A stretch of 5,876 nucleotides of DNA from Bacteroidales bacterium (GTDB lineage Bacteria; Bacteroidota; Bacteroidia; Bacteroidales; B39-G9). The position numbers and the translations under genes are program-made. The notes under the pieces are model-generated. The model was not told the DNA's origin. It saw nothing but the letters and a program-made list of their open reading frames with translations, and did no database searches. Shown piece after piece: positions 1-5,876 of this stretch. The stretch lies in contig JAGLDO010000230.1 of assembly GCA_023145555.1 (NCBI GenBank), forward strand, positions 1-5,876, in the 5' to 3' direction. Every line of letters starts with the position of its first letter. The first letter of the stretch is position 1.

Positions 1-1075
1 TTAAACCGTTAATATCTAAAGGATTATAAGGTGTTAAGTTCATCATACTTGTTAATAAATTGTCATATTGTGAATTTGGAGCTGTTCCACCTTGAATAAA
101 TCCGTTACGGTCAAAAAATCCGGGAGCTTCAGTATTGTGTAAAAATGTTTGAACACTTGTACTGTCTATTGTTGGCCATTGGTCATAAATTTGGGTGGTA
201 AAAACATTTTTAATTGAGTATGTTTCTAACAAAGTTTCTCTATCACTTGCATCTAATAAGTTAGACGGTAAACCAACTTCAGCTACAGCAATGTCGTTAA
301 TTTTAGATGATGATGCTACAAAAGCCCAATCAAAACCTACATCACCGTTAATAAATATAGCATTTGGATGCTCTGTATTTCCATAAACATCTACAACATC
401 GCCGTTTCTGCCAACAAACATTTTGAGTGAACTTACTGAGTAACAATTTTCTAAAGGGTCGTCTAAAGGAAGTCCTGCAATTTCGACAATCATATGCTTG
501 TCGTAACCCATATCATTGGCTTCACTATAAGTTACTTTGAACATTGCGTCAATGTTTTCTACTTGTTCATTACGGTTACAATTATATGGTTTAATAATTG
601 CAATACCTCTTACTGGACTTACATTCCAAAATACTTGTAATGCTTTACCTCCATCTGCATCAGAAATTGTTAGTTCGTACTCCCAACTTTGTCCTTCAAA
701 AGTTGTGCCTTCAATAACTTCTAAATTTTTTATTCTTCCATCCTCATCACTTTCGTAAGATAAAGACATTGCATGGTTTATGTCATAAACAGCGATTCCC
801 AACATAATGTCTTGAACAAGATCTGCTGCGCCTTCACCAACAGCAATAAATGTTCTTAAATTTTGATAAATGTCATTCCCCTGAAGTGTATCAACATTAG
901 CAAGCATTGATGATTTTTGTGTGTTTGCATTACTTATTGCATCAGGTATATCAACCTTAAAAGATTCGGGTATGATACTTTCTGTTGTTTTTGGCACTTC
1001 ATCCTTTTCACATGATTGAAAAAAAGGTGCAGATAATAAAACTGCGATTACTAAGATTAAATTTAATTTTTTCAT
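1..1075 (-). CDS. Lipoprotein of unrecognised family, C-terminus off the left edge
   Basis: The frame stays open for 358 codons from ATG 1075 to the window edge, so the stop lies outside. The N-terminus is a lipoprotein signal: Lys2-Lys3, hydrophobic core LNLILVIAVLLSAPFF, then QSC with Cys22 as the predicted lipidated residue. The residues after Cys are EKDEVP; the K-D-E run resembles the acidic lipoprotein export signal known from Capnocytophaga, so surface exposure is possible (inference). The rest is acidic and soluble-looking, with no transmembrane segment. I recognise no domain. Visible landmarks are a stretch around residues 80-100 (VGEGAADLVQDIMLGIAVYD) and an Asp/Gly-rich, beta-like middle (about 105-255). 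Two further ATGs are in frame upstream (1120 and 1117) and would add 15 or 14 residues; 1075 is preferred because it gives a compact signal peptide. It lies 149 bases downstream of the DUF4249 gene, so co-transcription is possible but unproven. The reading frame is certain; the function is not. Confidence 0.85.
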   Translation of the reverse strand, partial: MKKLNLILVIAVLLSAPFFQSCEKDEVPKTTESIIPESFKVDIPDAISNANTQKSSMLANVDTLQGNDIYQNLRTFIAVGEGAADLVQDIMLGIAVYDINHAMSLSYESDEDGRIKNLEVIEGTTFEGQSWEYELTISDADGGKALQVFWNVSPVRGIAIIKPYNCNRNEQVENIDAMFKVTYSEANDMGYDKHMIVEIAGLPLDDPLENCYSVSSLKMFVGRNGDVVDVYGNTEHPNAIFINGDVGFDWAFVASSSKINDIAVAEVGLPSNLLDASDRETLLETYSIKNVFTTQIYDQWPTIDSTSVQTFLHNTEAPGFFDRNGFIQGGTAPNSQYDNLLTSMMNLTPYNPLDINGL

Positions 1076-1224
1076 GACTTTCAATTTTAAATTAATATTA
1101 TTTAACTTTTGTTTCATCATTAATACACTTGCTTTTATAAATACCCTATGTTTTAATATTAAATATTTTTTTATAATCAGAAATATCTATTATCAATACT
1201 TATTAAAGGATTATCTTTATTGCA
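1076..1224. other. Intergenic gap between DUF4249 gene and lipoprotein gene
   Basis: This is 149 bases of very AT-rich sequence. On the minus strand it carries two extra in-frame ATGs for the following gene (1118-1120 and 1115-1117). I looked for the Bacteroidota promoter pattern (TTG, then TAnnTTTG about 20 bases later) and for a GC-rich hairpin with a T-run and found neither. The only symmetry is low-complexity A/T palindrome (TTTAATATTAAA near 1152-1163). Whether the lipoprotein gene has its own promoter cannot be decided from sequence alone. Confidence 0.6.
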
Positions 1225-2034
1225 TTATTCAACTACTATTGTACGAGTAATTACCGAACAAGCGCTAAAATATCCAAATCCTCCATTATCAATATTAGTG
1301 ATTAAATTCCCTTGTGCTTCATCAAAAAAACCACCACGCCATCTGGTTTCAGCCAACATTGAGCGAATATAATCGGCATAATCGTCAGTCAACGAATATT
1401 TCTTTTCAATAATGATACTTCCTTTTGGGAATTGAACGTTCTCAAGTTCAGGAGAAAATGCCTGACTTACATCAATAGTGTTTAATGTATAATAGAAAAC
1501 TTTTGCTTTTTTTATAGTATCAGAATTATTACTAATATGAGACCAGTCGATTTCAACCTCATACATTGCTTGTTCGTTCAAATCATAAGTTTTTGCAACC
1601 CACGCAATTTTATAATTATTACTTAGAGAATCAACTTTACTATATATTAATCGAAAAAAAGGTTTTACAGGAATCATATTTGTCCTTGATATATAAATTT
1701 TGTTGTCATAATTAATTTCTAAAAAATATGTTTTACCAACAACAGCAATAAATTTATTGTTACTTAAATATGTTCCGTGTTCAGTATCTTTCTCGCTAAA
1801 ATAATAAACACTATCGTCATCATATACTTTAACCAAAGCATTAGAAACAGGTAAAATTTCTTCATTAATGTCATTTCGCGGTTTAGATAGTTTAACTTCT
1901 TGATTTTTATTTTCATTAGTTATTATTGCCTCAACAACAATAGTGTTAAAATCAGTTTTATCTGTTGTCCAATTTGTTTGCTTTTCGCACGAAAACAAAC
2001 TAATAATAAATAATATTAAGAATAATTTTCTCAT
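1225..2034 (-). CDS. DUF4249-family outer-membrane lipoprotein
   Basis: This is a 269-residue lipoprotein. The N-terminus MRKLFLILFIISLFSC is a classical signal with lipobox LFSC; Cys16 is the predicted lipid anchor. The body matches the DUF4249 pattern as I know it: an early strand with IVVEAIITNENK (residues about 32-43), an Ig-like/transthyretin-like part with PVSNALVKVYDDD, GTYLSNN and GKTYFLEINYDNKIYIS, and a C-terminal block RWRGGFFDEAQGNLITNID followed by NGGFGYFSACSV. The family is restricted mainly to Bacteroidota and is repeatedly found beside STN-type TonB-dependent receptors; no biochemical role is established to my knowledge. The length is at the short end for the family but both ends look intact. 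Its ATG follows the receptor's TAG with only three bases between, so translation is probably coupled to the receptor. A role as the receptor's surface or periplasmic partner is inference from this arrangement. Confidence 0.9.
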   Translation of the reverse strand: MRKLFLILFIISLFSCEKQTNWTTDKTDFNTIVVEAIITNENKNQEVKLSKPRNDINEEILPVSNALVKVYDDDSVYYFSEKDTEHGTYLSNNKFIAVVGKTYFLEINYDNKIYISRTNMIPVKPFFRLIYSKVDSLSNNYKIAWVAKTYDLNEQAMYEVEIDWSHISNNSDTIKKAKVFYYTLNTIDVSQAFSPELENVQFPKGSIIIEKKYSLTDDYADYIRSMLAETRWRGGFFDEAQGNLITNIDNGGFGYFSACSVITRTIVVE

Positions 2035-2037
2035 AAT

Positions 2038-4692
2038 CTAAAATCGAAACTTGTAAGTTATTGAAGGCATAAAGCCTAATAAATACTTTTGTGTTGTTAC
2101 TATTCTATCTGTTCCATAAATATTTGCAGGAACAACATATTCGCCATTTTTTGTTTTTACTTTATTAAAATTTAAAGATATGGGATTTTTTCTGTTGTAA
2201 GCATTATAAATTGAAAAAATTAGTCTGTGTTGAAATCTACTAACTTTTTTATTCAACCTGTAATTCATTGCAACATCAAGGCGATGATAATCAGGCATCC
2301 TGTCATTATTCTCGTCCCCATAAACAGGAATATCACTTCCATTATATGTGTAATATCCAACGGGCGTTGTAATTGCTGAGCCTGTGTTATAAACCCAATT
2401 TGCCGAAATTCCCAGGCGCTTACTTATTTGGTAAGATAAATAAACTGCAAAATCGTGGGGACGGTCATAAAATGCAGGATACTTTTTATTTTCATTAACA
2501 TCCTTCGTCCGTTTATAAACTCTTGAGTAAGTATAGTTTATCCAACCTACACATCTGCCTTTTGTTTTTTTAATCATAAGCTCTGCGCCATACGACCATG
2601 CTTCACCAAAACGAAGCTCTCCTTCAATCAAAGGATTTAGAAGCATGTTTGCATGAGATTTATATTCTATTTGATTATTCATCTTTTTATAATAAAAATC
2701 GCTTGTAAATTCAAAATTTAGATTTTTGAAAAATTTGATGTATCCCAATGTATACTGATGTGCACTTTGTGGTTTTATGTTTGTTCCACTTGGCAACCAT
2801 ACTTCCAATGAAGTAAAAGGACTTATTGAGTTAGAAAGCAGTTGAATGTATTGATGATAAGTTCCATAGCTTAATTTTACTGACGATGTGCTGTCAATTT
2901 GGTATTTTAAATTAATTCTTGGATCTAAATTTGAATAAACACTAAAAATTTTATTTGTATCAATTAAAATAGTGTCGTTAACATTATAATTATTGTCGAA
3001 ACCATAAACAGTTGTTGGTCCAATATTTCCGCAACTTTCAAATCGTAAACCCAAACTATATGATATTTTGTTGCTTATTTTTCGATTACTGGAAAAATAC
3101 AAAACAGATTTCTCAGATTTAATTTCAGGGATTTTTGGAATATTGATATTATTCATGTTTAAATTCCCCGGATTAAATTGATGAGCGTTTAAACTTGCAC
3201 CAAAACGCAAAGAATGTTTCGGACTTGAATAATAAGTAAAGTCTGTTTTTAATGAAAGATTTGCAATTTTTGAAATCCATTTATAATTTTCACTTTCTGC
3301 TAATGATAAATCATAATTATATGAACTTGAGTATAGAGTTGTATTTGAAAAAAGTTTTTCGCTGTAAATATGATTCCATCTTAAGGTTGATGTAAAATTA
3401 CGCCAGTTTATTCCAAAATGAGCAAGCTCAGCATTAATATTCGACAAATTATCTTCACCAAAATAAAAAGTATAAAATAATCGGTTGTTTCGATTAAGTT
3501 TAATGTTAAATTTTGCATTCAAATCGTAAAAATAAAGATTTAAATTTGGTGCCGCTTTTTTATAAATCCACTTTAAATTTGAGTGCCTGTATGAAATAAA
3601 AAAAGATGACTTTTCTTTTACAATAGGACCTTCGAGAGAAAATCGATTAACAAAAGGATTTAAAACACCATTTGTTTCAAATTTATTCAAATTCCCGTCT
3701 TTTGTTTTTATATCAATAACCGACGACAGCCTATCTCCCATAGAAACAGGTATATCGCCCTTATATATTTTAATATCTTTGGTTACATCGGGAATTATTA
3801 CAGAATAAAATCCAAAAAGATGAGCAGGATTATAAATTGGGGCTTCATCAATTAATATTAAATTCTGGTCTTTATTACCTCCTCTTACGTAAAAAAATGC
3901 CGAGCCATCGCTAAAAACTTTTATACCGGGTAGTGTCTGCAAACTTTTTATTAAACCTGCACCACCAATAAATTCAGGGATATTTGCTATATTTTTTGGT
4001 TTAATATTTATTTGGCTAACCTGAGCTTTTTCAATCTCATCAATATACTCTTTGGTCTCCACATTTACTTCTTCAAAAATTTCGCTGTTATATTGCAAAT
4101 CAGAATTAATCTTTATGTTATTATTTAATTCAATATGCTTTCTTTCACGAATGTAACCAATATATGAAAATTCAATATCGTAATTACCTTTAGGAAGCGT
4201 TAACGAAAAATAGCCATAACCGTTTGTTATTGTGCCTTTTTGTGTTCCTTTCAATAATATTGTAGCTCCTATAAGACTTTCGCCGGATTCCCTATCTTTT
4301 AGAAACCCACTAATAGTATATCTTTCAATTTTGGGTTTATTATCTTTATTTGTTGTTTTCTTTAAAACTATTTGTTTCTCAACAATTTTATAATCAACAT
4401 CAAACTTTTTCGACAACTTTTTTAAAGTCTCTTCAAGCGATTTATTTTTTATTGAAAATGAAATATTATTTTGTATGGAAAAAATTTGAACACTGTAAGA
4501 AAAATTTATTCCCGCTTGGTTGCTTATCTCTTCTATAAGTTCTTGAATAGATGAATTGGTTTTGTTTACCGTTATCTTTTTTGACAAGTCAACATTCTGA
4601 CATAATGCGTGTTGTGCAATAAATAATGTTAAAATAATGAAACATAATCTTTTACAAAATGCACAATAATTGATATGTAATAAATTTATCAA
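2038..4692 (-). CDS. STN-containing TonB-dependent outer-membrane receptor
   Basis: This is an 884-codon receptor for TonB-driven uptake and transmembrane signalling. Domains in order: signal peptide (about 1-31; Lys14-Arg15, core LCFIILTLFIAQ, likely cleavage near HALCQ); STN signalling domain (about 40-112, ISNQAGINFSYS through KSLEETLKKLSKKFDVDY); carboxypeptidase-regulatory-like beta domain (about 126-205, ISGFLKDRESGESLIGATI, ITNGYGYFSL, FSYIGY); TonB-box-like EEVNVE (207-212); plug (about 228-335, with LQTLPGIKV, FYVRGGNKDQNLILIDEAP, YNPAHLFGF, YKGDIP, DRLSSVIDI); beta-barrel (about 340-884), ending in aromatic Phe in YKFRF as outer-membrane barrels do. The STN domain is the part that contacts a FecR regulator in the known scheme, and a FecR gene lies upstream. 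There is no SusD gene beside it, so this is not a standard SusCD pair. The substrate cannot be read from the sequence. The start is uncertain: the frame has no ATG before the signal peptide; TTG at 4690-4692 is the only NTG candidate, and an in-frame TGA sits at 4720-4722. Confidence 0.95.
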   Translation of the reverse strand: MINLLHINYCAFCKRLCFIILTLFIAQHALCQNVDLSKKITVNKTNSSIQELIEEISNQAGINFSYSVQIFSIQNNISFSIKNKSLEETLKKLSKKFDVDYKIVEKQIVLKKTTNKDNKPKIERYTISGFLKDRESGESLIGATILLKGTQKGTITNGYGYFSLTLPKGNYDIEFSYIGYIRERKHIELNNNIKINSDLQYNSEIFEEVNVETKEYIDEIEKAQVSQINIKPKNIANIPEFIGGAGLIKSLQTLPGIKVFSDGSAFFYVRGGNKDQNLILIDEAPIYNPAHLFGFYSVIIPDVTKDIKIYKGDIPVSMGDRLSSVIDIKTKDGNLNKFETNGVLNPFVNRFSLEGPIVKEKSSFFISYRHSNLKWIYKKAAPNLNLYFYDLNAKFNIKLNRNNRLFYTFYFGEDNLSNINAELAHFGINWRNFTSTLRWNHIYSEKLFSNTTLYSSSYNYDLSLAESENYKWISKIANLSLKTDFTYYSSPKHSLRFGASLNAHQFNPGNLNMNNINIPKIPEIKSEKSVLYFSSNRKISNKISYSLGLRFESCGNIGPTTVYGFDNNYNVNDTILIDTNKIFSVYSNLDPRINLKYQIDSTSSVKLSYGTYHQYIQLLSNSISPFTSLEVWLPSGTNIKPQSAHQYTLGYIKFFKNLNFEFTSDFYYKKMNNQIEYKSHANMLLNPLIEGELRFGEAWSYGAELMIKKTKGRCVGWINYTYSRVYKRTKDVNENKKYPAFYDRPHDFAVYLSYQISKRLGISANWVYNTGSAITTPVGYYTYNGSDIPVYGDENNDRMPDYHRLDVAMNYRLNKKVSRFQHRLIFSIYNAYNRKNPISLNFNKVKTKNGEYVVPANIYGTDRIVTTQKYLLGFMPSITYKFRF

Positions 4693-4720
4693 ATTAGATG
4701 GGTGTTTTATATGTAATATT

Positions 4721-4740
4721 CAACGGCATAAATGGCGTTG
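4721..4740. repeat. REP-like outer palindrome, left copy
   Basis: CAACGGCATAAATGGCGTTG is an imperfect palindrome; a single C-to-G change at 4735 relative to the right copy breaks one pair of the stem. It lies 28 bases upstream of the receptor's putative TTG start, and its edge supplies part of the in-frame TGA (4720-4722) that closes the receptor frame upstream. The same sequence in perfect form occurs at 5257-5276. Confidence 0.85.
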
Positions 4741-4759
4741 TATAAATTGAACACATCTA

Positions 4760-4775
4760 TTTGGCTTTAGCCAAA
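4760..4775. repeat. Inner hairpin, left copy
   Basis: TTTGGCT-TT-AGCCAAA can form a 7-base-pair stem with a two-base loop (in practice a four-base loop). It lies two bases beyond the transposase stop. Its minus-strand core GGCTAAAGCC is identical to the plus-strand core of the hairpin at 5224-5235, so the two are inverted relative to each other. No T-run follows it on the minus strand, so it does not look like a standard terminator. Confidence 0.75.
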
Positions 4776-4777
4776 AA

Positions 4778-5207
4778 TTAATGCCTAATAATATCAAATC
4801 CATATCGTTTAATAAATTTGTTATATTCTTTTATAAATGTATATTTTTTATGGTGTTCTTCTTGAGCTGCAATATATTTTCGCACGTTTTCAATTTAATT
4901 ATCTCCTACACCAACTGTTAGATATTCGTTCTGTTAGCCAAATTTTTCTTTTGTCAGTTTATTTTTATTAATCCAATACGAGGATTCTCCTTTTATTAAC
5001 CGGGCTATTTTGCCTATACTTAAATCATCATTTAATGATATTAAACAATGAATATGGTCTGTATATCCATTTATAAAATCAATATAAATATTTTTTTTGT
5101 GGCATTCTCTCGTATATGGTTAAAAACATTGTACCTAATAGAATCTATTAAAAAAGTCAATCTGTTTTTTGTTGACCATAATGTACGTAAACTTTTATGA
5201 ATGACAT
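4778..5207 (-). pseudogene. Decayed Y1 (IS200-like, REP-associated) transposase
   Basis: Read on the minus strand across frames, this gives a nearly complete REP-associated tyrosine transposase. It opens with MSFIKVYVHY, continues in a second frame with WSTKNRLTFLIDSI and NHIRENATKK, and in a third frame with IYIDFINGYTDHIHCLISL, IARLIKGESSYWINKNKL, ENVRKYIAAQEEHHKKYTF and FIKRYGFDIIRH. The catalytic HUH motif is intact as HIH (5048-5056), and the nucleophilic Tyr is probably that of VRKYI (codon 4874-4876). There are at least four lesions: a frameshift at about 5178 (consistent with loss of four bases, HY-[V]-W) that leads to TGA 5157-5159; a one-base loss in the run of eight A near 5091-5098; TAA at 4934-4936 where relatives have Trp (FGWQ); and TAA at 4895-4897, a likely former Gln codon. 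Restoring these gives about 144 residues, near full length. It is not functional as it stands. Confidence 0.88.
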
Positions 5208-5223
5208 ATTATTATTTTATTTT

Positions 5224-5235
5224 GGGCTAAAGCCC
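5224..5235. repeat. Inner hairpin, right copy
   Basis: GGGCTAAAGCCC forms a 5-base-pair GC-rich stem over AA. It lies 16 bases upstream of the old transposase ATG and mirrors the hairpin at 4760-4775 in inverted orientation. On the plus strand it is followed by a T-rich run (5237-5249), which gives a superficial terminator look, but no plus-strand gene precedes it. Confidence 0.75.
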
Positions 5236-5256
5236 GTTTATTTTTTTTATCGTATT

Positions 5257-5276
5257 CAACGGCATAAATGCCGTTG
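5257..5276. repeat. REP-like outer palindrome, right copy
   Basis: CAACGGCATAAATGCCGTTG is a perfect palindrome (CAACGGCAT-AA-ATGCCGTTG, nine base pairs). It is the intact version of the element at 4721-4740 and is in the same orientation, judged by the shared upstream TATT. Confidence 0.85.
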
Positions 5277-5282
5277 CTAATT

Positions 5283-5303
5283 AACGCATTATATAATTGC
5301 GTT
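5283..5303. repeat. Inverted repeat AACGCA/TGCGTT
   Basis: Arms AACGCA (5283-5288) and TGCGTT (5298-5303) flank a nine-base A/T loop, just outside the right REP palindrome and downstream of the FecR gene. It could be a further REP component or a weak structure at the end of the FecR transcript. The T-run expected of an intrinsic terminator is absent on the minus strand. Confidence 0.5.
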
Positions 5304-5320
5304 TTACACGCTGCAATATT

Positions 5321-5338
5321 TTGCATGCGATTGCATGC
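5321..5338. repeat. Doubled TTGCATGC, ten-base period
   Basis: TTGCATGC occurs at 5321-5328 and again at 5331-5338, with starts ten bases apart, about one helical turn. Each contains the palindrome GCATGC. The spacing is what a dimeric operator would show, but it lies downstream of FecR and beside a transposon scar, so a duplication by slippage or a repeat-element fragment is equally likely. Confidence 0.5.
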
Positions 5339-5435
5339 ATCTTTTATAACCGCATTTACTAATGACATTTATTATAGCAATTTAACCATTATTCATTATA
5401 TTTTTGTAATAAGTTGTAAATGTTTCCCGTTATTT

Positions 5436-5876
5436 TTATTCACACGAATTCCCTGATATATAAATAGTATTTTTCTGTCTTTTAATTTCTAAATCAAGAG
5501 TTTCCTTTAATATGGTTAGAACTGCGTCAATAGATTGTTTATTAAAAGTTGCAGTAATAGTGCAATTATTAATTTTCGGATTTGAAATAATAATTTGCTT
5601 GTGATATGTCTCGTTTAATTTCTTAACTACATTTTTAAGCTTCTCATTTTCAAAAATTAAAAATTTTGTTTTCCACGATAAATAATTTACATCTGTGTTT
5701 TTTATTTTTTTAAGTTTATTATCATTTTTTGTAAAAACTCCTTTTTCGTCAGGTGTTAAAATTATCTCATTTTTCAAATCATCTTCAAGTCTTACAGCAA
5801 CTTTCCCTGTTTTAACAATTACTTCAATTGTAGGACTGTTCTTTTGCGATTTAACATAAAAAGAAGTCCCGAGAAC
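5436..5876 (-). CDS. FecR-family anti-sigma regulator, N-terminus off the right edge
   Basis: The last 146 residues of a FecR-type inner-membrane regulator. The frame is open to the right edge, so the cytoplasmic sigma-binding part and membrane segment are outside the window; the TTG at 5775-5777 is internal, not a start. Visible signatures are VLGTSFYVKS (fragment residues 1-10, the hallmark of the FecR periplasmic domain), TGKVAVRL (23-30), LTPDEKGVF (40-48), and the DUF4974 C-terminal domain from about 72 (FLIFENEKLKNVVKKLNETY, then NPKINNCTITATF, ILKETLDLEI, NTIYISG). It ends in SGNSCE, similar to the short Gly/Cys tails common in this family. The DUF4974 domain is itself STN-like. In the known scheme FecR passes the ligand signal from the receptor's STN domain to an ECF sigma factor, whose gene would be expected just right of this window. 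Its cognate receptor is presumably the gene at 2038-4692. Confidence 0.93.
   Translation of the reverse strand, partial: VLGTSFYVKSQKNSPTIEVIVKTGKVAVRLEDDLKNEIILTPDEKGVFTKNDNKLKKIKNTDVNYLSWKTKFLIFENEKLKNVVKKLNETYHKQIIISNPKINNCTITATFNKQSIDAVLTILKETLDLEIKRQKNTIYISGNSCE

Larger units (their letters stand above)
4717..5276 (-). mobile_element. Degenerate REP-RAYT (IS200-like) unit
   Basis: A decayed Y1/HUH transposase gene is framed on both sides by two kinds of palindrome. The outer pair is a near-identical 20-base palindrome in direct orientation, each preceded by TATT (4717-4740 and 5253-5276, one base different). The inner pair shares the core GGCTAAAGCC and is in inverted orientation (4760-4775 and 5224-5235). 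Spacing between outer and inner elements is similar on the two sides (19 and 21 bases). This nested, hairpin-flanked layout, without long terminal inverted repeats, is what is known of REP-associated tyrosine transposases and IS200/IS605 relatives. The limits given are the outer palindromes plus their shared TATT; the true historical ends could instead be the inner hairpins. The unit is presumably no longer self-mobile because its transposase is broken. Confidence 0.7.
4693..5435. other. Regulator-receptor gap holding a REP/transposase remnant
   Basis: This 743-base stretch has no intact gene. In such loci FecR and its receptor are usually separated by a short gap, so most of it is probably inserted material. 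It contains, left to right, a palindrome (4721-4740), a small hairpin (4760-4775), a decayed Y1 transposase gene on the minus strand (4778-5207), a matching small hairpin (5224-5235), a second copy of the palindrome (5257-5276), an AACGCA/TGCGTT inverted repeat (5283-5303) and a doubled TTGCATGC (5321-5338). The remaining bases 5339-5435 are AT-rich with nothing I can name. No convincing promoter for the receptor is visible in 4693-4720. Confidence 0.8.

Noticed and set aside
195..758. Two plus-strand open frames (195-386 and 537-758)
   Set aside because: They lie antisense inside the well-formed lipoprotein frame on the minus strand, and their translations show no recognisable domain or signal.
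4350..4538. Plus-strand open frame of 62 codons
   Set aside because: It is antisense to the STN domain of the receptor, which is clearly coding on the minus strand.
4690..4740. Possible TTG...TAnnTTTG promoter upstream of the receptor on the minus strand
   Set aside because: The best match is CTAATTTG, one base short of the consensus spacing and overlapping the TTG start, with an overlong distance to the upstream TTG.
5091..5098. Run of eight A as a programmed frameshift site in the transposase
   Set aside because: Other frameshifts and two in-frame stops in the same gene make simple decay the better explanation.
5224..5249. Hairpin plus T-run resembling a plus-strand intrinsic terminator
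   Set aside because: No plus-strand gene ends here, and the hairpin has an inverted partner across the transposase, so a repeat-element role explains it better.
4717..5338. CRISPR-like or tandem repeat array
   Set aside because: Only two copies of each palindrome are present, separated by a transposase gene, with no regular repeat-spacer pattern.
5268..5456. Plus-strand open frame of 62 codons
   Set aside because: It starts inside a REP palindrome, crosses repeats and runs into the FecR 3' end; the hydrophobic, Cys-rich product looks like AT-rich noise.

Overview
The window comes from an AT-rich Bacteroidota genome, probably a Bacteroidales, Marinilabiliales or Flavobacteriales type. The evidence is the gene set: a FecR-type anti-sigma factor with a DUF4974 C-terminus, an STN-bearing TonB-dependent receptor with a carboxypeptidase-regulatory-like domain, a DUF4249 lipoprotein, and lipoprotein signals with a Ser before Cys. 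There are no recognisable Shine-Dalgarno sequences. All genuine genes lie on the minus strand, so the window reads biologically from right to left. No organism closer than phylum/class can be named from the sequence alone.

From right to left: (1) the C-terminal 146 residues of a FecR-family anti-sigma regulator (5436-5876), whose N-terminus and presumed upstream ECF sigma gene are off the window; (2) a 743-base gap (4693-5435) occupied by a decayed REP-associated (IS200-like, Y1/HUH) transposase between two pairs of short palindromes, with extra small repeats on its FecR side; (3) an 884-codon TonB-dependent outer-membrane receptor (2038-4692) with a TTG or otherwise non-ATG start; (4) a DUF4249 lipoprotein (1225-2034) starting three bases after the receptor stop; (5) a 149-base gap; (6) a lipoprotein of unrecognised family (start 1075) running off the left edge.

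The core is a cell-surface signalling/uptake locus of the Bacteroidota type. In the known FecA-FecR-FecI scheme, the receptor binds a ligand outside, its periplasmic STN domain contacts FecR, and FecR releases or activates a partner ECF sigma factor. The DUF4249 lipoprotein is almost certainly co-translated with the receptor and may act with it at the outer membrane; this is inference, and the ligand is unknown. The most notable points are the REP/transposase scar that separates regulator from receptor and abuts the receptor's 5' end, and the absence of any ATG start in the receptor. I see no clear evidence of a wholly new system.
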